Assembly: GCF_001028665.1 (NCBI RefSeq)
Contig: NZ_CP011503.1
Coordinates: 1,860,001 to 1,924,000, forward strand
Reading direction: 5' to 3'
DNA length: 64,000 bases
From: Burkholderia pyrrocinia
Lineage (GTDB): Bacteria; Pseudomonadota; Gammaproteobacteria; Burkholderiales; Burkholderiaceae
Shown piece after piece: positions 19,505 to 29,431 of this stretch. The notes below the pieces were generated by a model that did not search any database, had not been told where the DNA came from, and saw only the letters and a list, made by a program, of their open reading frames with translations. A program made the translations under genes and the position numbers. Every line of letters begins with the position of its first letter. Positions within the stretch are counted from its first letter, which is position 1.

Positions 19505-20338
19505 ATGACCATCGACACTTCCGCGCACGACGCGCACGACGCGCACGACGCGCACGACGCGCACGCCGCGAGCCCTGCGCGCTTCGCGCGATACCCGAGC
19601 CTCGAGGATCGCGCGGTGCTGATCACGGGCGGCGCGACCGGCATCGGCGCGTCGTTCGTCGAGCACTTCGCGCAACAGGGCGCGCGCGTCGCGTTCGTCG
19701 ACCTCGATGCGGCCGCCGGTGCCGCGCTGGCTGAAAGCCTCGCGCACGTGCGTCATGCGCCGCTGTTCATCCAGTGCGACCTGACCGACATCGACGCACT
19801 GCGCCATGCGATCGACGCGATCCGCGCACGCATCGGCGCGATCGCGGTGCTCGTGAACAACGCGGCGAACGACACGCGCCATTCGATCGGCGACGTGACG
19901 CCCGAGTCGTTCGACGCGGGCATCGCGGTGAACCTGCGCCACCAGTTCTTCGCCGCGCAGGCGGTGATCGACGACATGAAGCAGCAGGGCGGCGGCGCGA
20001 TCGTCAATCTCGGTTCGATCAGCTGGATGCTGAAGAACGGCGGTTATCCCGTCTACGTGATGGCGAAGGCGGCCGTGCAGGGCCTGACGCGCGGCCTCGC
20101 GCGCGACCTCGGCCCGTTCGGCATCCGCGTGAATTCGCTGGTGCCCGGCTGGGTGATGACCGACAAGCAGCGCCGGTTGTGGCTCGACGACGCGGGCCGT
20201 GCGTCGATCAAGGCCGGCCAGTGCCTCGACGCCGAGCTGCTGCCCGCCGATCTCGCGCGGATGGCGCTGTTCCTCGCGGCCGACGACAGCCGGATGATCA
20301 CCGCGCAGGACGTGATCGTCGACGGCGGCTGGGCCTGA
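19505..20338 (+). CDS. SDR-family D-galactose/L-arabinose 1-dehydrogenase
   Basis: A 277-residue short-chain dehydrogenase resembling rhizobial galactose dehydrogenase, as I recall that family: PSLEDRAVLITGGATGIGAS, NNAANDTRH, VNLRHQFFAAQAV, NLGSISWML, catalytic YPVYVMAKAAV and VPGWVMTDKQRRLW. It would oxidise the imported aldose to the lactone. The N-terminus carries His-Asp-Ala units encoded by a tandem 9-nt repeat (19523-19567), outside the fold. It lies between araH and the epimerase gene. Confidence 0.85.
   Translation: MTIDTSAHDAHDAHDAHDAHAASPARFARYPSLEDRAVLITGGATGIGASFVEHFAQQGARVAFVDLDAAAGAALAESLAHVRHAPLFIQCDLTDIDALRHAIDAIRARIGAIAVLVNNAANDTRHSIGDVTPESFDAGIAVNLRHQFFAAQAVIDDMKQQGGGAIVNLGSISWMLKNGGYPVYVMAKAAVQGLTRGLARDLGPFGIRVNSLVPGWVMTDKQRRLWLDDAGRASIKAGQCLDAELLPADLARMALFLAADDSRMITAQDVIVDGGWA
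19523..19567 (+). repeat. Tandem 9-nt repeat GCGCACGAC, five units
   Basis: Four perfect copies (19523-19558) plus a fifth with one mismatch (GCGCACGCC, 19559-19567), in frame, encoding Ala-His-Asp units just after the start of the SDR gene. Because the unit is a multiple of three, slippage changes the length of the N-terminal tail without shifting the frame. Confidence 0.9.
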
Positions 20339-20388
20339 CCGATCGTACCGACCTGCATCGTTTCTTCGCCGAAGGAAAGGAGCTCATC

Positions 20389-21450
20389 ATGACCGCCACG
20401 TCATCGCCCGCAGCGTCGTCCACGAGCCAGTCGCGCCGTGCCCGCCTGGCCGCCGCCGCGCAGCCGGTCAGCCCGGGCCCGCAGACGGCCGCATTCGCGC
20501 AGGGCGTCGGCGCCGCGCATGCGGCGGCCGTCTCGCTGACGAACGCGTCGCTGCGGCTCGACGTGCTGCCGCACCTGGGCGGCGGCATCGCACGCTTCGA
20601 CTGGCGCGGCGACAACGGTGCGCTGATGCCGGTGTTCCGCCGCTGCGAGCATCCGGAGACGGCGACGGACCCGAACGAGCTCGCGTGTTATCCGCTGCTG
20701 CCTTACTCGAACCGGATCGGCGGCGCGCGCTTCGAATGCGACGGGCGCAAGGTCGCGGTGCCGCGCAACCGCCGCGACGAGCCGCTGCCGATCCACGGCG
20801 ACGGCTGGCTCGCGCCGTGGCAGGTGGACGATGCGACCGACACGACGCTGCAGTTGTCGCTCGATCGCACGGGCGGCGCACCGTATGCGTTCCGCGCGAT
20901 CCAGTCGTTCGAACTCGACGACACGACGCTGTCGATCGCGCTGACGATCGAGAACGCGGGGCGCGCCCGGCTGCCGTTCGGGCTCGGCGTGCACCCGTTC
21001 CTCGTGCGCGACGCGGTGACCGAGCTGGCCGCGGCGGCCGGCGGGCTGTGGCTGTCGGGCGCCGATTTCCTGCCGGTGCGGCACGTGAGCGTGCCGCCGG
21101 CCTGGCAGTTCGGCGTCGCGTATCCGCTGCCGGCCGCGCTCGTCAATCACGCGTTCACCGGCTGGGGCGGCCACGCGACAGTGAGCTGGCCGCGCCGCGG
21201 GCTGTCGCTGACCGTCGCGGCCGACGCCGACGCGTACGTGCTCTATACGCCGCCCGGCGAGGATTTCTTCTGCTTCGAGCCGGTCGATCATCCGATCAAT
21301 GCGGTGAACCTGCCGGGCGGCGCGGCTGCTCACGGGATGACGCTGCTTGCCCCGGGCGAGCGGCTCACGCGGCGTTTCGCGTTCACCGTCGGGCGCGCCG
21401 ATTCGCGCGGCAATGCCGCGACTCGCGAGGCGCGCCGGAGACGCGGGTAA
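20389..21450 (+). CDS. Aldose 1-epimerase (mutarotase-like)
   Basis: Interconverts alpha and beta anomers of aldoses so that the dehydrogenase sees its preferred form. The 353-residue protein has a galactose-mutarotase fold: RLDVLPHLGGGIARFDWRG, CYPLLPYSNRIGGARFECDG, the catalytic His regions PLPIHGDGWLAPW and GLGVHPFLVR, and a late Glu in FFCFEPVDHPINA. AAGGAAAGGAG precedes the ATG at 20389. The first 40 residues are low-complexity Ala/Ser. It appears to be the last gene of the sugar cluster. Confidence 0.88.
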   Translation: MTATSSPAASSTSQSRRARLAAAAQPVSPGPQTAAFAQGVGAAHAAAVSLTNASLRLDVLPHLGGGIARFDWRGDNGALMPVFRRCEHPETATDPNELACYPLLPYSNRIGGARFECDGRKVAVPRNRRDEPLPIHGDGWLAPWQVDDATDTTLQLSLDRTGGAPYAFRAIQSFELDDTTLSIALTIENAGRARLPFGLGVHPFLVRDAVTELAAAAGGLWLSGADFLPVRHVSVPPAWQFGVAYPLPAALVNHAFTGWGGHATVSWPRRGLSLTVAADADAYVLYTPPGEDFFCFEPVDHPINAVNLPGGAAAHGMTLLAPGERLTRRFAFTVGRADSRGNAATREARRRRG

Positions 21451-21453
21451 AAT
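21448..21453 (+). promoter_or_regulatory. Possible -10 box of pyrF
   Basis: GGGTAAAATACGC, with hexamer TAAAAT, about 37 bp before the pyrF ATG and overlapping the stop of the epimerase gene. No convincing -35. Confidence 0.35.
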
Positions 21454-21489
21454 ACGCGGTCTACCAACGGTTTGCCGCGAGTATCCGCC

Positions 21490-22317
21490 ATGTCTTCCCC
21501 GCTTACTTTCATTGAATCGCTGCGCGCCGCGTGGCAGCGCACGAATTCGCTGCTGTGCGTCGGCCTCGATCCCGAGCCGTCGCGCTTTCCCGTGCAGTTC
21601 GACGGCCAGCCCGACGCGATCTTCGAATTCTGCCGGCAGATCGTCGACGCGACCGCGCAATACGCGAGCGCGTTCAAGCCGCAGATCGCCTACTTTGCCG
21701 CGCATCGCGCGGAAGACCAGCTCGAACGGCTGATCGCGCACATCCACCTCCAGCATCCGGGCCTGCCCGTGATCCTCGATGCGAAGCGCGGCGATATCGG
21801 CAGCACGGCCGAGCAGTACGCGCGCGAAGCGTTCGAGCGCTATCGCGCGGACGCGGTCACGGTGAATCCGTACATGGGCTACGACTCGGTCGAGCCGTAC
21901 TTCGAGCACGAAGGCAAGGGCGTGATCGTACTGTGCCGCACGTCGAACCCGGGCGGCTCGGACCTGCAGTTCCTCGACACGAACGGCCGGCCGCTGTACC
22001 AGGTCGTAGCTGACCTCGCGGCGAACAAGTGGAACGCGAAGAACGGCCAGCTCGGCCTCGTGGTCGGCGCGACGTTCCCGAAGGAAATCGAGATCGTGCG
22101 CGGGATCGTCGGCGACATGCCGCTGCTGATTCCCGGCATCGGCGCGCAGGGCGGCGACGTTCAGGCGACCGTCAACGCGGGCCGTACGGCCGACGGCACG
22201 GGCATGATGATCAACTCGTCGCGCGCGATCCTGTACGCGAGCAACGGCGAGGATTTTGCCGAAGCCGCGGCGCTCGCCGCGCAAAAGACCCGCGATACGA
22301 TCAACGCGCATCGCTGA
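21490..22317 (+). CDS. pyrF: Orotidine 5'-phosphate decarboxylase
   Basis: Last step of UMP synthesis. The 275-residue length and sequence place it in the longer (group 2) PyrF type: [25 protein letters not shown], catalytic [41 protein letters not shown] and [14 protein letters not shown]. The ATG at 21490 is preferred over an in-frame TTG six codons upstream. It converges on pncC, with a hairpin between them. Confidence 0.95.
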   Translation: MSSPLTFIESLRAAWQRTNSLLCVGLDPEPSRFPVQFDGQPDAIFEFCRQIVDATAQYASAFKPQIAYFAAHRAEDQLERLIAHIHLQHPGLPVILDAKRGDIGSTAEQYAREAFERYRADAVTVNPYMGYDSVEPYFEHEGKGVIVLCRTSNPGGSDLQFLDTNGRPLYQVVADLAANKWNAKNGQLGLVVGATFPKEIEIVRGIVGDMPLLIPGIGAQGGDVQATVNAGRTADGTGMMINSSRAILYASNGEDFAEAAALAAQKTRDTINAHR

Positions 22318-22324
22318 AACGCTC

Positions 22325-22346
22325 CGGCCGCCCATCCGGGCGGCCG
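22325..22346. terminator. 9-bp GC hairpin between convergent pyrF and pncC
   Basis: CGGCCGCCC (22325-22333), loop ATCC, GGGCGGCCG (22338-22346): perfect stem 7 bp after the pyrF stop. No T-run on either strand, so intrinsic termination would be weak. Confidence 0.45.
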
Positions 22347-22419
22347 ACTTCGGCAGGGCCGCGCCGGAGGGTCCGTGCCGCGTTCCCGCGTAACTTCCCC
22401 GCTTCGCCCGCCTGCCCGG

Positions 22420-22920
22420 TCAGCGCTCGCGCTCGTCGAGCAGCTTCAGCAACCCGCGCAGCGCATGCGCGGCCGCCTGCGTGCGGATCTGTTCGCGGTC
22501 GCCCTTGAACACGAGCGTCTCGACGTCGGTATGGAGCCGGTTGCTCCAGCCGAACGACACGGTGCCGACCGGCTTCTTCTCGCTGCCGCCCGCCGGGCCC
22601 GCGATGCCCGTGACGGACAACGCGACCTGCGCGCGGCTGTTGCGCAGCGCGCCTTCGGCCATCGCGCGCGCGACGGGCTCGCTGACGGCGCCGTGCTTGT
22701 CGATCAGGTCGGGCGGCACGCCGATCATCTCGATCTTGGCCTGGTTCGAATACGTGACGAAGCCGCGCTCGAACCACTGGCTGCTGCCGGAGATGTCGGT
22801 GATCGCCGCGGCGATCATGCCGCCGGTGCAGGATTCGGCGGTGGCGAGCGTCAGGTGCTCGTCACGCAGCTTGTTGCCTGCGCGGATCGCAAGCTGGTGG
22901 ACGACGGAATCGGTTGGCAT
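22420..22920 (-). CDS. pncC: Nicotinamide-nucleotide amidase (CinA C-terminal family)
   Basis: Deamidates NMN to NaMN in pyridine-nucleotide salvage. The 166-residue stand-alone CinA C-terminal domain has the signature TLATAESCTGGMIAAAIT (catalytic Ser), RGFVTYSNQAKIEMIGVP, GAVSEPVARAMAEGA and SVTGIAGPAGGSEKKPVGTV. It has no N-terminal MoaB-like domain, consistent with the enzyme form. It is last in the thiL-pgpA-pncC group; pgpA ends 31 bp upstream. Confidence 0.93.
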   Translation of the reverse strand: MPTDSVVHQLAIRAGNKLRDEHLTLATAESCTGGMIAAAITDISGSSQWFERGFVTYSNQAKIEMIGVPPDLIDKHGAVSEPVARAMAEGALRNSRAQVALSVTGIAGPAGGSEKKPVGTVSFGWSNRLHTDVETLVFKGDREQIRTQAAAHALRGLLKLLDERER

Positions 22921-22951
22921 GCGCGTCGGGAAACGGGAGTCGGGAAATCGG

Positions 22952-23503
22952 TCAGCCGACGACGGAGCGCCACAGGGCGATCACGAGCAGCGTCATGAAC
23001 GCGGCGACCAGGTCGTCGGCCATGATGCCGAGCCCGCCTTTCAGGCGGCGGTCGACATAGCGGATCGGCGGCGGCTTGAGCATGTCGAAGAAGCGGAACG
23101 CGACGAACGCCCACAACTGGCCGACGAAGGTCGCGGGCGTGACGAACAGCATCACGAGCCAGATCGCGACGATCTCGTCCCAGACGACGGCGCCCGGATC
23201 GGACGTGCCCATCTTCCTCGCGGTGAAACCGGTGATCCACGTGCCCGCCACGAAGCCGGCCGCGATCAGCACCCACCATTCGGGCACCGTCAGGTAGCGA
23301 TTGAGCACGACGAACGTGAGCCAGCCGAACAGCGAGCCGAACGTGCCGGGCATGATCGGCGCGAGCCCGCTGCCGAAGCCGAGCGACACGATGTGCGCCG
23401 GGTGCGACAGCATGAAGCGCGCGCTTGCGCGCTTCGGCGCGTTCCCGTTCGGTGCGGCGCCGGGCTCGGCTGCGCCGTGCGCGGACGTCGGGTCAGTCTG
23501 CAT
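22952..23503 (-). CDS. pgpA: Phosphatidylglycerophosphatase A
   Basis: Dephosphorylates phosphatidylglycerol phosphate in the inner membrane. The 183-residue protein has a hydrophilic leader of about 28 residues, then GFGSGLAPIMPGTFGSLFGW, VVWDEIVAIWLVM with the conserved Asp-Glu, FRFFDMLKPPPIRYVDRR, and KGGLGIMADDLVAAFM near the end. Several membrane segments lie between. The ATG at 23503 overlaps the end of thiL by 11 bp, showing translational coupling. Confidence 0.93.
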   Translation of the reverse strand: MQTDPTSAHGAAEPGAAPNGNAPKRASARFMLSHPAHIVSLGFGSGLAPIMPGTFGSLFGWLTFVVLNRYLTVPEWWVLIAAGFVAGTWITGFTARKMGTSDPGAVVWDEIVAIWLVMLFVTPATFVGQLWAFVAFRFFDMLKPPPIRYVDRRLKGGLGIMADDLVAAFMTLLVIALWRSVVG

Positions 23504-24569
23504 GGAAGTGGTCGAAGCCGTGCAACGTGAGAGCCAGGGGCGCGCCGGCGGCGTCGCGCCACGCGATCGCGGGCCGCTCCGATGGAGCGGACAACGCGCG
23601 TATTGTACCGATTCGCGTGACCGGCACGCCGGCCGTCGCGCCGGCCGCTTCGACCGCCGCGCGGGCCGCAGCCGGTGCCGTGAAGCACAGTTCGTAGTCG
23701 TCGCCGCCCGCCAGCGTGCAGCGGCGCTGCAGGTCGGGCGGCAGCGTCGCGAGCGCGGCCGAACGCGGCACCGCGTCGGCGTCGATCTCGGCGCGCACGT
23801 TCGAGCGCGCCAGGATGTGCTGCAGGTCGCCGGCGAGGCCGTCCGAGATGTCGAGCGCCGCGTGCGCGACGCCCGCGAGCGCGAGGCCGAGCGCGATGCG
23901 CGGCTCGGGGCGTTCGAGCGCGCGCCGGAACGCGGCCGCTTCGTTCGCGCCGGCCGCCCATTCGCCGCGTGCGACGCCGAGGCCGGCGCGCGCGTCGCCG
24001 AGCGTGCCGGACACCCAGACGTCGTCGCCGTCGCGCGCGGCATCGCGCCGCAGCGCCGCGTCGGGCGCGACTTCGCCGAATACGGTCACGCACAGGTTCA
24101 GCGGCCCGCTCGTCGTGTCGCCGCCGATCAGCTCGCAGCCGAACCGCTCGGCAAGCGCGAACAGCCCGTTGCTGAATGCCTCCAGCCACGCCGCGTCGGC
24201 GCGCGGCAGCGCGCACGCGAGCGTGAATGCGCGCGGCTCGGCGCCCATCGCCGCGAGGTCGGACAGGTTGACCGCGAGCGTCTTGTGGCCGAGCGCGTCG
24301 GGCGCGACGTCGGGGAAGAAGTGGCGGCCTTCGACCAGCATGTCCGTCGAAATGGCCAGCAATTTCCCGGATCGAGGCGCGATCAGCGCGCAATCGTCGC
24401 CGATGCCGAGCGTCGACGCGCGTGCGCCCTGTGCCGCGCGGCGCGCGAAGAAGCGATCGATCAGCGAAAACTCGGAGAGGGCGGCTGGCACGGCGGGTGG
24501 ATCCGATACGGTTGAGGGAACGGCATTGTACGAGGCGAACGGCGGGTGTTCGTGCACCGTTCGGTTCAT
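23493..24569 (-). CDS. thiL: Thiamine-monophosphate kinase
   Basis: Phosphorylates thiamine monophosphate to thiamine pyrophosphate. The 358-residue protein has an extra Pro/Ser-rich N-terminus of about 30 residues, then FSLIDRFFARRA, the metal-binding GIGDDCALI, STDMLVEGRHFF, KTLAVNLSDLAAMGAEP, LIGGDTTSGPL and DISDGLAGDLQHIL. First gene of the minus-strand group with pgpA and pncC, divergent from maeB. An internal start nearer to the FSLIDRFF segment cannot be excluded. Confidence 0.94.
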   Translation of the reverse strand: MNRTVHEHPPFASYNAVPSTVSDPPAVPAALSEFSLIDRFFARRAAQGARASTLGIGDDCALIAPRSGKLLAISTDMLVEGRHFFPDVAPDALGHKTLAVNLSDLAAMGAEPRAFTLACALPRADAAWLEAFSNGLFALAERFGCELIGGDTTSGPLNLCVTVFGEVAPDAALRRDAARDGDDVWVSGTLGDARAGLGVARGEWAAGANEAAAFRRALERPEPRIALGLALAGVAHAALDISDGLAGDLQHILARSNVRAEIDADAVPRSAALATLPPDLQRRCTLAGGDDYELCFTAPAAARAAVEAAGATAGVPVTRIGTIRALSAPSERPAIAWRDAAGAPLALTLHGFDHFHAD

Positions 24570-24623
24570 TTTTGTCGCGGCTGTCGCACCCGAATCGCCG
24601 GTCTGGCGGCCTTCGATTGGCGC

Positions 24624-24629
24624 TACAAT
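24624..24629 (+). promoter_or_regulatory. Possible -10 box of maeB
   Basis: TACAAT in the 100-bp divergent region between thiL and maeB, 40 bp before the maeB ATG. The -35 position is poorly conserved. Confidence 0.35.
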
Positions 24630-24669
24630 GCCGTCGAACAGTTATTCTAATCCGCACGTCACGAGACAC

Positions 24670-26970
<2,301 letters not shown>

Positions 26971-26980
26971 GCAAAACGAA

Positions 26981-27011
26981 CGCGCCAGGCCGATCGAATC
27001 GGCGTGGCGCG
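26981..27011 (+). terminator. Two-part stem-loop after maeB
   Basis: CGCGCCA (26981-26987) pairs with TGGCGCG (27005-27011). Inside, GCCGAT pairs with ATCGGC, giving 13 base pairs with a single symmetric G-G mismatch and a 3-nt loop. It lies 10 bp after the maeB stop. No T-run. Confidence 0.5.
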
Positions 27012-27035
27012 TCGGGCGAAATTGTAAACAAACGC

Positions 27036-27169
27036 AAAAAGAGGCGTGCCCGCATGGGCACGCCGTCGGGCAGGGCGCAAACGCGCTTCCCTCAAAGCAA
27101 CAGCAGCATCTCTCCACTCCGGGTAAAGAGCGTGGCAAGGAGGCAGGGTCTCGCCAAACGAGAGATGCC
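27036..27169 (-). ncRNA. Candidate small RNA of about 134 nt with intrinsic terminator
   Basis: Reading the minus strand: a promoter (27176-27204) is followed by GCATCTCTC, which pairs perfectly with GAGAGATGC (plus-strand 27160-27168 with 27106-27114). It encloses a C-rich loop containing CTGCCTCCTTGCC, complementary to ribosome-binding sequences. A smaller GCGC-GTTT-GCGC hairpin follows. The end is a perfect 9-bp stem GGCGTGCCC/GGGCACGCC with TCTTTTTG, a textbook intrinsic terminator. No minus-strand gene lies upstream that would need this terminator. The exact 5' end is inferred from the -10 box. It does not match any RNA family I can name; 6S RNA was considered and does not fit. Confidence 0.6.
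27043..27064 (-). terminator. Intrinsic terminator on the minus strand
   Basis: GGCGTGCCC-ATGC-GGGCACGCC followed by TCTTTTTG when read on the minus strand (T-run at plus 27036-27040). Perfect 9-bp stem, 4-nt loop. It forms the 3' end of the candidate sRNA. Confidence 0.75.
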
Positions 27170-27175
27170 GCTCGC

Positions 27176-27204
27176 ATTTTATCCTATGTAAGATAAATGT
27201 AGAG
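27176..27204 (-). promoter_or_regulatory. Putative promoter of the candidate sRNA
   Basis: On the minus strand, TAAAAT (plus 27176-27181) is a good -10. About 16-17 nt upstream lies TCTACA, a 4/6 match to the -35 consensus. The segment is markedly AT-richer than its surroundings. Confidence 0.5.
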
Positions 27205-27346
27205 TAATTTCGGTAAGAAATACGCAAATCCGCGGGTCGTCAGGCTTTCGATTCCCAAACGGACATTGATTCGCGCGGCCAATAACGCTACGCTAACGCC
27301 TTTGTTGGTCGTCAACTACTTGATTTAACAGCGGGAACCCTGGTTC

Positions 27347-27778
27347 ATGGCACGCAAGTGGCTCCGCAACGGCGCGCTCGCGTCCGTCTTCGCGATGTTC
27401 GCGATGGGTATCGTCGGCACGCCGACGGGCAGTCTGGTTTCCGCCGCTTACGCACGGGAGGCCGTTTCGGCCGACGTGGCCGCGAGCGGGCTCGATACGA
27501 TCCCGACCGCCCGTCTTCCGCGCGAGGCCGTGACCACGCTAGGCTTGATCGGCGCCGGCGGCCCCTATCCGTACGAGAAAGACGGCGTCGTGTTCGGCAA
27601 CCGCGAGCGGATCCTGCCGAAGGCGAAGCGCGGCTACTACCATGAGTACACGGTGCCGACGCCGCGTGCCCGCAATCGCGGCGCGCGCCGGATCGTCTGT
27701 GGCGGGCCCTTGCGCCGGATCGACAACTGTTATTACACGGGCGACCACTACAACAGTTTTAAACGTATTGTTGAATGA
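27347..27778 (+). CDS. Secreted barnase-type ribonuclease
   Basis: A 143-residue exported guanyl-type endoribonuclease (N1/T1 microbial RNase family). The N-terminal hydrophobic segment ALASVFAMFAMGIVG ending near SAAYAREA is the export signal. The catalytic region reads KDGVVFGNRERILP (RNA-binding NRE), then YYHEYTVPTP (general base Glu, barnase Glu-73), GARRIV (Arg-87) and TGDHYNSFKRI (His-102). All three catalytic residues are therefore present. Two Cys (CGG and NCYY) could form a disulfide. The barstar-type inhibitor starts 17 bp downstream. Confidence 0.88.
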   Translation: MARKWLRNGALASVFAMFAMGIVGTPTGSLVSAAYAREAVSADVAASGLDTIPTARLPREAVTTLGLIGAGGPYPYEKDGVVFGNRERILPKAKRGYYHEYTVPTPRARNRGARRIVCGGPLRRIDNCYYTGDHYNSFKRIVE

Positions 27779-27794
27779 CTTCGGGACGAATGGC

Positions 27795-28358
27795 ATGAGC
27801 GACTCCATCTACGCGCACGATACGGCGGCGGCGGAACTGTTCGCGGCCGGCGACGGCAACCTGTTTCAGCGCGTGATTCAATTGAACGCGGCGGCGCAGG
27901 CCGTCGGCGCGCCGGAGCAACAGGAAGCCGAGTCCGGGCTTTCATCGAACGAGGAGCCTATGAGCCTTTTCACGACCGTGCGACCTAATCTCGTGCAGTC
28001 GATCCGCGCGTTCCGCGTGCAGGATCTCGCCGACGAAGCCGGCCGGCTCGGCCAGCACTTCCTGTATGCGTATTGCGGCGCCGCGCAGTCGAAGCAGGAA
28101 GTGATGGAAACGATCGCGACGTCGTTCCTGTTCCCGAAGCATTTCGGGAAGAACTACGACGCGCTGTACGACTGCCTGACCGACCTCGTCGCGAAGGCCG
28201 GCGCGCAGCCCGGTTTCGTGATCGTCCTCGAAGGGCTGCCGATCGCGCAGAAATTCGACAAGGAAGGGCGCGAGACGCTGCTCGACGTGTTCCGCGAGGC
28301 GGCCGAGTTCTGGGCCGAGCGCAAGGTCGCGTTCCGCGTGTTCTACTCGTTCGCGTAA
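27795..28358 (+). CDS. Barstar-family ribonuclease inhibitor
   Basis: Binds and blocks the neighbouring barnase-type RNase in the cytoplasm. Read from the ATG at 27795 the protein is 187 residues. From the ATG at 27960, which has a much better ribosome-binding site (GAGGAG), it is 132 residues. The barstar fold is visible in both: FLYAYCGAAQSKQEVMETIA, LFPKHFGKNYDALYDCLTDL (the RNase-binding helix and acidic face) and KVAFRVFYSF. The extra 55 N-terminal residues (MSDSIYAHDTAAAELFAAGD) are acidic and not part of the core. An intrinsic terminator follows. Confidence 0.87.
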   Translation: MSDSIYAHDTAAAELFAAGDGNLFQRVIQLNAAAQAVGAPEQQEAESGLSSNEEPMSLFTTVRPNLVQSIRAFRVQDLADEAGRLGQHFLYAYCGAAQSKQEVMETIATSFLFPKHFGKNYDALYDCLTDLVAKAGAQPGFVIVLEGLPIAQKFDKEGRETLLDVFREAAEFWAERKVAFRVFYSFA

Positions 28359-28397
28359 GCGCGGATCGGCCCCCGGCTCTCCGCGGCCGGCCCGGCG

Positions 28398-28424
28398 AAA
28401 AGCCCGCTTCGAGCGGGCTTTTTT
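28398..28424 (+). terminator. Intrinsic terminator after barstar
   Basis: AGCCCGCT (28401-28408) and AGCGGGCT (28412-28419) with flanking AAA/TTT pairing and a T-run of six. Clear Rho-independent structure 40 bp after the barstar stop. Confidence 0.85.
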
Positions 28425-28580
28425 GCGTGTGCGCGATGCGTATGGGCCGGCGCGGCACGTCGCTCGCTGACACCGGCCTTTCATCGGACACCTTTTTTCG
28501 AGACAATCTCGGCCGGCCTGGTTGCGGCAGCCGTCGTGTCGGGTGCGAAAAACAAATCATCGAGAGAGGGCTGTCTTCCC

Positions 28581-29315
28581 ATGACTATTTCCCGTTCCGC
28601 ACGCGCCGGCGCGGGTATCCCGTTTGCGCGTGCCGCCGTGCTGTCCCTGCTGGTTGCGGCGGGCGCCGCGCAGGCTGCGCCGCTCACGCCCGAGCGGACC
28701 GTCGATCTTTATATCGGCGCGTTCGTCAATGGCGACGTGTCGAAAGCCCGCGAGTTCAACGACGCGGTACGCCCGAGTTATGACGGGAAGGACGCGCTCA
28801 ACGTCGACGTTCTGTCGACGCTTGGCGAGTCGATGCGCAAGGATATGGCCGAAGGGATGCTGGCGCCGATGCCGCCGAAGGTGAGTGCTGCGTTGCGTCC
28901 GTCGGTCGAGAGCATGGCCGCGGCGTATCAGCGCGCGCTCAATCGTTCGGAGTGCAAGGCGACCGGCTCGTCGCGGCAACCGAACTCGGCCATCGAGGGC
29001 CAGACGGTCGCGACGGTCGAATTCGCGTGCCGCGTCCCGGATGCCGGGCCCGGCGGGAAGGCGCTGGAGGCGAAGCTGGGCAACGGTCGCCTGAAGAATG
29101 ACGCGGCACGGATTGCTGCGTTCAAGGCGATCTTCTCTGGCATGGCGCAGGTTTTGGACGCGGCACAGGTGACGCACCCCGTGACGGGCAAGATCGACCT
29201 TTACAGCCTGGACGGAGGCTGGGCGACCGGAAGCCCGCAAGACGTGCTGACACCGGTTCTCGATGCGTTGTCCGATTCGATGCCGCACGGATCGTCGCGC
29301 AACAAGTCGCGATAA
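28581..29315 (+). CDS. Secreted protein of unknown function
   Basis: I do not recognise the family. The 244-residue precursor has a Sec signal (AAVLSLLVAAGAAQAAPL, cleavage after AQA). The mature part begins TPERTVDLYIGAFVNGDVSK, like periplasmic proteins with a helical all-alpha start. There are two Cys about 26 residues apart (SECKATG and FACRVPD), a probable disulfide. GAGAGGG lies about 10 nt before the ATG. It stands alone between the barstar terminator and convergent rsmE. Confidence 0.75.
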   Translation: MTISRSARAGAGIPFARAAVLSLLVAAGAAQAAPLTPERTVDLYIGAFVNGDVSKAREFNDAVRPSYDGKDALNVDVLSTLGESMRKDMAEGMLAPMPPKVSAALRPSVESMAAAYQRALNRSECKATGSSRQPNSAIEGQTVATVEFACRVPDAGPGGKALEAKLGNGRLKNDAARIAAFKAIFSGMAQVLDAAQVTHPVTGKIDLYSLDGGWATGSPQDVLTPVLDALSDSMPHGSSRNKSR

Positions 29316-29431
29316 GCCGCAGCGTGGAAACGCGCCGCAATTCTGCAGTGACGCCGGCGCATATCGCGCCGCGGCAGGGTGACGGGGGGCCGGGAAGTGT
29401 CGTGCCACCTCGCGGCGGCACGCCCATCCCG

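Larger units (their letters stand above)
26971..27346. other. 376-bp gene-free region holding two hairpins and a candidate sRNA
   Basis: No protein gene is credible. The left part holds a hairpin after maeB. The centre holds a minus-strand transcription unit with promoter, structured body and intrinsic terminator (27036-27204). The right part is AT-rich and carries the leader of the barnase-type gene. Confidence 0.6.

Noticed and set aside
19523..19567. Short tandem repeat considered as a CRISPR-like or insertion-associated array
   Set aside because: No spacers, period 9 nt, wholly within a coding region and in frame; it is a simple coding repeat.
27036..27169. 6S RNA at the maeB-barnase gap
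   Set aside because: The predicted RNA is about 134 nt with several separate hairpins, not one long hairpin with a central bubble as in 6S, and the sequence does not resemble it.
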